Shown here in pieces: positions 55,627-64,000 of a stretch of DNA of 64,000 bases. Source of the DNA: Albula goreensis (taxonomy: Eukaryota; Chordata; Actinopteri; Albuliformes; Albulidae); the NCBI GenBank assembly GCA_022829145.1, contig CM040741.1, forward strand, positions 48,065,180-48,129,179. Reading direction: 5' to 3'. The notes below the pieces were generated by a model. That model made no database searches and was not told where the DNA came from. It was given only the letters and a program-made list of their open reading frames with translations. The number at the start of each line of letters is the position of its first letter. Position 1 is the first letter of the stretch. Both the position numbers and the translations under genes were made by a program.

Positions 55627-57544
55627 TAGAGAGAGAGCAATAGAGAGGATAACAAATGTTTATTAAATAGAGAGAAAAGCTTCTTAAATGAATGGTTGGG
55701 CTGGTTTTAATCACTCCAGTCAAAGGGCTCAGCTATCCTGCATAGCCTGATAACAGTGAGATTGTAAGTGAAAGCCAGTGGACTGGGCTGCAGTAGAAAG
55801 CTTGAGGATCCAGTGGAGGTTTTTACTGAGCAGATGAAACAGTTAACCCCATACTGACCAGCACATATCCAAAACGGCAGAGTGTATCCATGCAGAGGTC
55901 ACTCCACTGGTCTGTGAACAGGACGTCCTTCAGCCTCTTATTGATCATGGAGTTCACTTCCTGCAGCCTGAGATTGAGATCCGGACAGACAGACAAAAAC
56001 ATAAAAAATCACATTTCAAATTTTTCAGAGGAGGGGGAAAGAAATTTAGTCAAGGTAAGAGGAAAGAAATGGGGGAATCAATGAGAAAAATTAAGATGGA
56101 TGTACACTAAAAGGAGGAGGGGGCTGGGAAAGGTTTCAGTTTAGAATAAAAAAACATAGCACTCACCCAACAACATACATGTCAATGTTGCCATCAGCAA
56201 CATTCTGCCCAAACAAGGAAGTGATATCATCAGGTGGAACCGTCGACCCAACATTCCATGTGACTATGTGCACCCTATCAAAGAACAAGTAGGAAATCAT
56301 GTGACTGTATTTCATCAGTCACAGTGCAAGGTGAAGGTCAACTGACTTTACACAGGAAGAATTTACATTGAGATGGATGTGTCTTATCCCAGTAGAGAGC
56401 AGGGTAATGCTAGACAAGCTGGACTTCACAGAGAACAAGAAATAATCTGATATCTTGGAAAGGTTCTGTAAAATTGATATTTACTGTCCAATATTTTTTG
56501 TTCATGTGGCATTCTTACACAAATGCCTAACTGTATCCCATTCATTCTTTTTAGATGATCACTCTTTCACATTGTTTTCAATTATGTTAGCATTTTTGCA
56601 AATGCTAACCTGTGGACTGTAATTCTTTACATGTTCCTTGCTTTATACACCATCTCAAAGTGCTGGGGAAAGGTCATGTGACTTCATGCATCCAGTCAGA
56701 ATAAGGATGAAGGTAAGTTTGCTCACCTGAAGTCATCTGATTCGCTGGCTGTTTTGTCCTTCTGGGGTGGGGTGTCAGTGGGACCACCAGTGGAGCTGGC
56801 TTTGGGAGGTAGAGGAGTTGGAAAGATCTGGGTGGGGCCAGTGGGAGACAGAGCCACCGCAGGGCCACTCCCAGCTGCAGGGTTAGGTGGTAGAGTGGAT
56901 CCAGGGGTTGGCCCAGCAGGCCTTGGAGGCATGACAGTAGGTGGGGCCCCATGTCCTGCCAGTTTTGGCTGACTCACAGTGATGGGGGCAGTGGATGTGG
57001 TTATGGGAATTGCTATGGGTGCGGCTGTGGTCAGGAATCCTACAGGGCGCTGTACCCCAAGAGGAGCTGAGGTCACCGGCGCAGTTTTTGGGGCAGCAGG
57101 GCTCGGTGGAGCTGGCAACAGGGGTAACACAGGGGCAGTTACTGGGGCAGAAAGCCTAGAAGGAGCTGGCAACAGGGGTAACACTGGGGCAGTTACTGGG
57201 GCAGAAAGCCTAGTGGGAGCTGGCAACAGGGGTAACACTGGGGCAGTTACTGGGGCAGAAAGCCTAGTGGGAGCTGGAACCAGTGGTGGTACTGGGGTAG
57301 GTATTAGTGCAGGATTTCTAATTGGCGTTGGCAAAAGGGGTACTGAAGGGGTATTTATTGAGGCAATGGGACGAGTTGGAGCTGGCAGCAGAGGTGGCAC
57401 TGGGGTATGACTTGGGACAGCTACAGGGGCAGAGGGCCTCGTGGGTGCTGGCAGCAACAGTGGTGCAGGGATGGGTTGTGCAGATATTGGTACTGGCCCA
57501 ATAGCTCTCACCACCCGTCTTTGGGTCTGTGCTGCTGGATCCAT
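51261..57544 (-). CDS. inpp5j: Phosphatidylinositol 4,5-bisphosphate 5-phosphatase A (PIPP)
   Basis: Twelve coding exons: 57544-56727, 56274-56167, 55967-55859, 54497-54381, 54219-54044, 53502-53391, 53125-53016, 52856-52646, 52427-52290, 52196-52113, 52013-51909, 51686-51261. The phases fit and give 837 aa. The enzyme removes the 5-phosphate from PI(4,5)P2 and PI(3,4,5)P3 at the plasma membrane, damping PI3K signalling. Residues 1-272 are Pro/Ala/Thr-rich. Residues 273-585 are the 5-phosphatase domain: TWNVG (278-282), metal-binding LQEVN (310-314), GGYWGNKGG, NCHLPAH, WFGDLNFR (447-454), RKPAWTDRIL (521-530) and SDHKPV (575-580). All catalytic motifs are present. Residues about 588-696 form a SKICH domain ending GVTEPFQ. 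A Ser/Pro/Arg-rich tail follows (SSEDDST, SRSPSPRSRSRSP). Human INPP5J has the same order. The start is the ATG at 57544; the same frame has no earlier ATG before the acceptor near 57580. Confidence 0.95.
53548..53597. repeat. Perfect 22-bp inverted repeat with 6-base loop
   Basis: The left arm (53548-53569, 'tatgggtctctcatgggaca' then 'ta') is the exact reverse complement of the right arm (53576-53597), separated by 'aaacag'. It lies in the inpp5j intron between the exons at 54219-54044 and 53502-53391, 46 bases upstream of the latter exon. Confidence 0.95.
55563..55634. repeat. (GA)n microsatellite in an inpp5j intron
   Basis: GA run with GGGA and GTGA interruptions, inside the intron between the exons at 55967-55859 and 54497-54381. 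A CT/CA-rich tract lies nearby at about 55095-55225. Confidence 0.9.
57117..57278 (-). repeat. inpp5j: 54-bp in-frame coding repeat in inpp5j exon 1
   Basis: Three near-identical 54-base units in tandem encode an 18-residue proline-rich motif (APVTAPVLPLLPAPTRLS type) in the linker before the phosphatase domain. Flanking sequence contains weaker copies (LLPAPTRPSAPVAVP, LVPAPTRLSAP). The array has expanded in phase. Confidence 0.9.
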
Positions 57545-57589
57545 GTCCTTGATAGACACAACGAACACCCCAGATCACCTGTCTGTGTG

Positions 57590-60120
57590 AGAGAGACAGA
57601 GACAGACAAAACATGTACAATCACCAAAGAAATGAATGCAGAAAACCGTGTGTGAGAGACTGAAAAGAACCTGCACCTCAACCCTCAAACAGCAGCTGTA
57701 TGCGGAACAGCTACTATTTAGTTATTATTTAGCTATTTAAGAGCTGATGTTTAGACAAAATTTTCCATTAATGTGCTGCTTCACATCCACACCGTTGCTC
57801 TCTAATGAACACAAGTCTGCACCAAACAATCACTTAAAATCTCACCTTTTCAATCCTCTCCAGAGCCTGGACAAGGATAATATTGAGAACCTCATTAATA
57901 AATAAAATCAGCAACCTGCTAGGATCAAATGATAGAGAGGATTCAACTCTGTGAGAGGGGATTGTTGCAGTGCATATGTAGAGCAATTTTGTTTTTCAAA
58001 TTGTTTAAACAGAGTTTCCTGACAGATCTCACTGCCTGAGGTTATAATAAAACCTGTCAGACGTATACTTCATTCTGCAGAACTCAGCCAGTGCACAGGT
58101 GAAGGGGACTGGACCCAGCAGCAGATGTGACGTGTGCCTCCCTCAGTGGCTTGGTGCTGAGTGAGCACACAGATATGGAGAGTCAGAGGACTCAGGTGAG
58201 TCATTGTGACCCTGTGACCTGTGGCATTGAGCTGATGGCATCATTCTGGGCCTCTCGGAGGGATCTACCCCATTCTGTGTCATATGATAGCCCACTGTCT
58301 GTGGGCCCGCATCATCCCTACCCACAAACCCTAACAACGACAGTATGAGGTATCATAATCCCAAAAAAGGGTGGAGCTCCCCTTATTTGGACTAATTATT
58401 CAATTTTGCCAAGTTAAATGTTTTGCTTGTTAAAAAGATATTGCTTTCCAATGTCCCGTATGTTTCGATGTGCAATGTTGCTTGTGGAACATCTGCTCTG
58501 GGACAACTGAAGAAAAAATAGCCTTTTGAACTAATAAAAGTTGGATAACTTGGGTACAATTCACCTTGTGTGTCAACATTAATTGTTCACTGTCTCAGAT
58601 AATTATGCAAATGAAACAATACATATTAATGAGTCAGTGTCAGAGCACAAGTGGAATTATGAAATTGGTGAGCGTGGCTATATCATCACAAAACTGTTCA
58701 GTCATTCAGGTTGTTCCCTAGCTGCAGACAGCCACAAGAGGAAGCTTTGTGTGTCCCCACTGGTCAAGGCCCCTTTGTGCTCTGGCAGAGGTGGAGATGT
58801 GTGACTTTGTTTGTTCTTCGTCCTTCATACCCTTCACGCATCCACCCCCCTCCCCCAACAGACACAATCTCCATGTCACTGTGTCCTGCAGGCAGCAGGC
58901 TGGCAGAGAACCACAATGAGAGTACAGGCTGCGCACTTTCTCCAGATGGCAATATTGTCATCACTGAGGGACAAATCACATCATCATTGAGAGACAGACC
59001 ATTTCAGTCCTGATAAACAGAAGCTCTGCTCTAGAACAATCCACATTAAGCTTCTTTCTCTCAAAACTTTTCTCCCATCACTTAGCAACAACTCTCACTG
59101 CCCTCTACTCATGAATAGCCAATCAAGATACAAAGAAATCTTTTATGTTTAATTGCCACACAAGAAAATGTGAAATTCCAGTGTTGCTGTGGGTCTGGCG
59201 TCTCTGTCATACTCCTCCTACTCTCCGGAACAGCCTGAAGGGCAGTGGCAGCCTTGTTCTGTGCAGCTACCAATGGGTAATGCTATAAAGAAAGCCTTTT
59301 TAATGAGGTTTTTTGCTCACATAAAAGTAACTCAAAGACAATGTGCAGTTCCTGACAAAACAGTCGCATGAGGCCATCTGAAGCAAAGTCTCTGTGCCTG
59401 TGGAGATCATCTTTCCTGCACTTGGCAATGCATGATGGAAAAAAATGATTTTGGCTTTGATCAAGTACAATATGAACATATGAATATTAGAGCATACAAG
59501 GAATTTAGCTCATCTTGGATTACCTCAGTATGTTTCAAGTGTTTGCTAAATCCCTGTATTTTATGTCATCTGAATTGCTTTGATTTTTATCGTGTATAAT
59601 AAACAGCATGACCAGTTATGGAAGTGTTCTAATTTAGATAACTGTGACAACTTGGAGGAGCTAATCACCTTTTTCTGTGGCAGGAGCAGAGTCCTGTGCC
59701 TGGGCTAATCACTGATCTATTAACTACAGTCTTCTCAAAAAGATACTGGGCAAGGCTGTCGAGACAACCAGTGAGGACAGAGGATATGCACCTCTGAGAA
59801 AGCAGGAGCCTCATCACCTTCAAGCACATTCAATATCCAATGAAAGACCAAACTGATGAGAATGATCAACGGCTGTTGATTATTGCAGTCAGTAAATCTG
59901 AAGCATTGAGTGGGTGACTCACGGCGTCACCATGGCAGTGCAAACTCACCATGGACAACCATAATTGTCTTGTGATTTCTTTGTTTGGCCGATGCCCTCA
60001 TCCACCACATTAATCTCATATTTTTGGACTTTGACTTAGTCTCTTGCCAAAACAAATTGGTCAATTTGTCAAGTTTCTAGAACAAGTTAAGTAGGAGGAG
60101 CATCCTTCCTAACACATAAA
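57590..60120 (-). other. Presumed inpp5j 5' intron, nothing further recognised
   Basis: Unique-looking sequence upstream of the first coding exon, with no exon-like frame and no clear repeats before the minisatellite begins. Confidence 0.4.
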
Positions 60121-61640
60121 CATTGAGAGTTCAGTACTCTGACCACTATCTAAACCATGAGACTCAGAACCAGGATCCAGAACTCTGACCACTACCTAAG
60201 CCATGAGACTCAGAACCAGGATCCAGAACTCTGACCACTACTTAAACCATGAGACTCAGAACCAGGATCCAGAACTCTGACCACTACCTAAACCATGAGA
60301 CTCAGAACCAGGATCCAGAACTCTGACCACTACCTAAACCATGAGACTCAGAACCAGGATCCAGAACTCTGACCACTACCTAAACCATGAGACTCAGAAC
60401 CAGGATCCAGTACTCTGACCACTACCTAAACCATGAGACTCAGAACCAGGATCCAGAACTCTGACCACTACCTAAACCATGAGACTCAGAACCAGGATCC
60501 AGAACTCTGATCACTACCTAAACCATGAGACTCAGAACCAGGATCCAGAACTCTGATCACTACCTAAACCATGAGCCTCAGAACCAGGGTCCAGAACTCT
60601 GACCTCAATCTAAACCATGAGACTCAGAACCAGGGTCCAGAACTCTGACCACTATCTAAACCCTGAGCCTCAGAACCTGGGCAGTACTCTAACGGCTATC
60701 TAAACCCTGAGCCTCAGAACCTGGGCAGTACTCTAACGGCTATCTAAACCCTGAGCCTCAGAACCTGGGCAGTACTCTAACGGCTATCTAAACCCTGTGC
60801 CTCAGAACCTGGGCAGTACTCTAACGGCTATCTAAACCCTGAGCCTCAGAACCTGGGCAGTACTCTAACGGCTATCTAAACCCTCTGCCTCAGAACCTGG
60901 GCAGCACTCTAACGGCTATCTAAACCATGAGCCTCAGAACCAGGGTCCAGAACTCTGACCTCAATCTAAACCATGAGACTCAGAACCAGGTCCAGAACTC
61001 TGACCCTGCTATCTAAACCCTGAGCCTCAGAACCAGGATCCAGAACTCTGACCACTACTACTCAACCATGAGACTCAAGAACCAGGATCCAGAACTCTGA
61101 CCACTACCTAAACCATGAGACTCAGAACCAGGATGACCAGAACAGGATCCAGAACTCTGACCACTACCTAAACCATGAGACTCAGAACCAGGATCCAGAA
61201 CTCTGACCACTACCTAAACCATGAGACTCAGAACCAGGATCCAGAACTCTGACCCTACCTAAACCATGAGACTCCAGAAGAACCAGGACTCCAGAACTCT
61301 GATCACTACCTAAACCATGAGACTCAGAACCAGGATCCAGAACTCTGATCACTATCTAAACCCTGAGACTCAGAACCTGGGATCCAGAACTCTGACCTCA
61401 ATCTAAACCATGAGCCTCAGAACCAGGGCAGAACTCTGACCACTATCTAAACCCTGAGCCTCAGAACCTGGGCAGTACTCTAACGGCTATCTAAACCCTG
61501 AGCCTCAGAACCTGGGCAGTACTCCCTGGCTATCTAAACCCTGAGCCTCAGAACCTGCAGGGCAGACACTCTGCTTTGGCTATCTAAACCTGAGCCTCAG
61601 AACCTGGGCAGTACTCTGACCACTATCTTGCCATGAGCCT
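60121..61640. repeat. Minisatellite of two alternating unit types (46 and 44 bp)
   Basis: Type A, 46 bases: 'aactctgaccactacctaaa', 'ccatgagactcagaaccagg' and 'atccag' joined in tandem, about 60125-60660 and again 60940-61440. Type B, 44 bases: 'cagtactctaacggctatct', 'aaaccctgagcctcagaacc' and 'tggg', about 60670-60930 and 61455-61615. The blocks run A-B-A-B. The second half is disordered by small indels, which could be real or an assembly problem. It lies in the presumed long 5' intron of inpp5j. Confidence 0.95.
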
Positions 61641-62397
61641 CAGGGCTGGACAGAACTTTGAAACTATAAAATAGCCTCAAACCCTAAAATTATGAGCCTC
61701 AGAACCTCAAACTCTCATACTTTTTAGTGACCACTTCTTGCCATTAACCCACATCCTGCAGGGCTGGACAGTCATGCTTTAAACTATAAAATAGCCTCAA
61801 ACCCTCCTGCTGATTTAATTTTTACCTTATGTGCTTCATAGGCCCTCAAAGCTTCATACTTTTAGTGACACTGTTTTTCTGCTTTCCTTAATGTAGGGTT
61901 GAATACCACATATACACATTCAACTTCATTTTGAGGCTGTTTGCTGGATGACAATGAGGATTGAATAAGTACATCTGTCATAACGCCCTCACAAGTGATT
62001 AGCTGTTTCAGGATAAAAGAAGTCTTAAATCGAAAAGAGGCGGTGGAGTGGGATGTTTCTCGTGGGAAGGGCTCGAGGTCACAAAAATATAACCTCTCCG
62101 TAGAATGTAAACTACAGGCATTAACTCCTTCACCAGCCTCCCCGTCCGGTAACCTTGCAAATAAGAAAAATAGCTGCAACAGATCTTTAACTGCTGATGG
62201 GACTGTAGCCTCAAAGATACGGATAATTATGTACCGCTGGATCATGGTTTTAAAAGTAAAAATGATCTCCCGATCAATTCACATACTAAAACGGAAGGGC
62301 AAACGGAAAATAGTCACGATAATCATTACATGTGGTATTAAGGGCTGCGTATGCCAATGGAATGTCACAACGTAACCGATTTCTTACCTGTGTCCCA

Positions 62398-62720
62398 GAA
62401 GTTAAATTATCCTTTCCTGCTGATTCTGTGTGACCCAACAGTCAGTTTACAGGTGAAACGATGATTTGGTGAAAAATAATCTGTCCAGAAATCTGATCAA
62501 AGAAAAATGACACTGAACATAGCTACGTGTCCTCGGGTCTCTCAGTGGAGACTGGGGTAAAATGTTTTTCCAAGCCTGTCCTTGGAGAGGATCTACAATA
62601 GCAGGAAGAAATCCGGCACACTTGATTTTACTCACGAAGGAATCTCTGTCTTCCAGCGTGCGGCAGACTGACGCGGCACGAGCAGGTGAGCTGCAGGGGG
62701 GAGGAATCGCGTGGCGCCAC
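62398..62720 (-). promoter_or_regulatory. inpp5j: Probable inpp5j promoter region and non-coding first exon
   Basis: On the minus strand a consensus donor (GACACAG|GTAAGAAA) follows 62398. Upstream lies a modestly CpG-containing stretch (62640-62720, with 'gtggcgccac') and an AT-rich TATA-like box near 62745-62757. The first coding exon of inpp5j begins at an acceptor near 57580, so an upstream leader exon is required and this is the best candidate seen. No transcript evidence is available. Confidence 0.35.
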
Positions 62721-62759
62721 TCGGTGCACGAGCGAAAGATGCATTACATAAATATATGA

Positions 62760-63853
62760 TTCTGTTTGTCCAAGCTGTTAGACTGAGAGGACAGTATACG
62801 CAATGTGATTCGAGCAGTTCGTTAATGGCCTGTCAATATACCCGTAAGCTCCAAGGAGACTTTTGAAAATGTCCTTCACATTAAAGCGACATAGCCGGAT
62901 TTTGGTCATTCGCATGCTCCGATTCCCAGTCGGTGATGCTGTGTCTGTATGAGTTTGTCCCACGAAGTCACCTCCGTTTTCTATACTGCCCCCACCCCCA
63001 CCCCGGACGGCCGTCTGTGACAGTGATGAACGAACTCAGAAAACAACATCCAATACTTGTAAAGGTTGGCCAAAGGTATCTAAAGTTGTTAAGATGAAAT
63101 GGATAGCGTTTGAAAGTAAATAAAAAGAGTTAAAAAATACAGGATCGTTTGCATTGTTGTAATTTTGACACGTCCATATTAAGCAACAGAGGACATAATT
63201 GCGTTTTCACTGTACAGAAAATTAAAGGGCCATGCACCAAGAAAACATAACCACGCGCACCTACAACCGCTTCCGCGCGACTCAGACACTGCGGAAAAGC
63301 GCCTGCACTTACAAGCAGTATGTCAGACTAGCATGACCTGCATTACAAAGCGCATTAAAGCGTCTTTAAAGCCATTGCTCGTGTTCTGTTTCCATGAAAA
63401 TATGCCGCATTTCTTCAGTCAAACACATGGCTGTAATGGAGGTCGCTGAGTTACTGTTTTGTCGCAAATTTGTTAAACACAACAGACCCCTGTGAAACAC
63501 AACAGAGACGTCCAGAGCACAAGTTCGACCAAGTGTTGCATTTAAAGGGGTAGGAAATTAATCGCCATAGCATACTCAAATGAATATTTTGTGCAATATA
63601 ATTCATCCGTAGTCATTAGTATTTTCAGTGTTGCTTGTATGGATTCACTTTTTAGACATTGCTATCTGATGCAGGAAATGAAGGTCAATGTACAGCGACT
63701 TTAAAGCCACACAAGCAGCAGAGCACACTGAGCCTCGCACCACTCTTGGAAATTCTTAATACATTTCCAATAATCTTTGACATAGCATGCCTTTATAATA
63801 TTTATAATATAATGCATCAAGAAAGGTATCAGAATCCTCCTAAAACAAATCTA

Positions 63854-63892
<39 letters not shown>

Positions 63893-64000
63893 TACTTGTT
63901 CACATTCATCCATTAATTCCCATACAACAACAAACAAACCCACACTGAGAATAATTTTATGCTTGTGTACACACTTGCATACCCATATATAAGCACACTC
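62760..64000. other. Right flank, nothing recognised
   Basis: Contains a C-rich/CpG patch around 62990-63015 and a (CA)n run at 63857-63888. No convincing exon. Confidence 0.4.
63857..63888. repeat. (CA)n microsatellite
   Basis: Short pure CA run at the right edge of the window. Confidence 0.9.

Noticed and set aside
56754..57410. Plus-strand Gly/Ala/Val-rich ORFs
   Set aside because: Shadows of the proline-rich inpp5j exon and its 54-bp repeat on the minus strand.
61862..62375. ORFs of 127 and 126 codons on opposite strands
   Set aside because: No domain features. The region fits the intron next to the presumed inpp5j leader exon.

Overview
The window is nuclear DNA from a ray-finned fish. 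The coding genes are split into many exons with consensus GT/AG borders. Spaces between genes are AT-rich and hold long CA/GT microsatellites, a tRNA-derived SINE, foldback DNA transposons and a decayed non-LTR retrotransposon. The gene set also fits: surfactant protein B, MAT2A, a myeloperoxidase-type peroxidase and a PIPP/INPP5J inositol 5-phosphatase. The species cannot be fixed from the sequence alone.

Layout. 1-1.36 kb: the first coding exon (minus strand) of an unrecognised gene that continues off the left edge, preceded by about 1.6 kb of pyrimidine-rich DNA. 3-13.5 kb: intergenic, with a (CA)65 tract, a SINE, a diverged tandem repeat, a transposon end and a reverse-transcriptase remnant. 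13.8-20.5 kb: a 14-exon peroxidase gene (minus strand). 20.5-29.8 kb: intergenic. 29.8-34.9 kb: an 11-exon surfactant protein B gene (sftpb, plus strand). 35-41.4 kb: intergenic, with two foldback elements. 41.4-47.6 kb: mat2a (minus strand), 8 coding exons, with a long 3' UTR carrying METTL16-type hairpins and a hAT-type MITE, and a promoter with a palindromic CRE. 50.6-62.7 kb: inpp5j (minus strand), 12 coding exons, with a probable distant 5' UTR exon and a large 44-46 bp minisatellite in the first intron.

The main result concerns the peroxidase. Its 12 peroxidase exons end on a GTGAGT donor in phase 1. The next two downstream exons, a 54-bp Gly-X-Y exon and a collagen-C1q exon, continue in exactly that phase to a stop. 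The joined frame is open for 895 codons and has no start codon or signal peptide of its own for the C1q part. It predicts a secreted haem peroxidase with a C-terminal triple-helix stalk and a C1q head, which would make a trimeric, possibly target-binding peroxidase. This is a prediction from splice sites and reading frame only.

The genes do not form a pathway. SFTPB and MAT2A are also close neighbours on human chromosome 2p11.2 (from memory), so that pair looks like old synteny. All exon borders were placed by eye from splice signals, phase and remembered family alignments.
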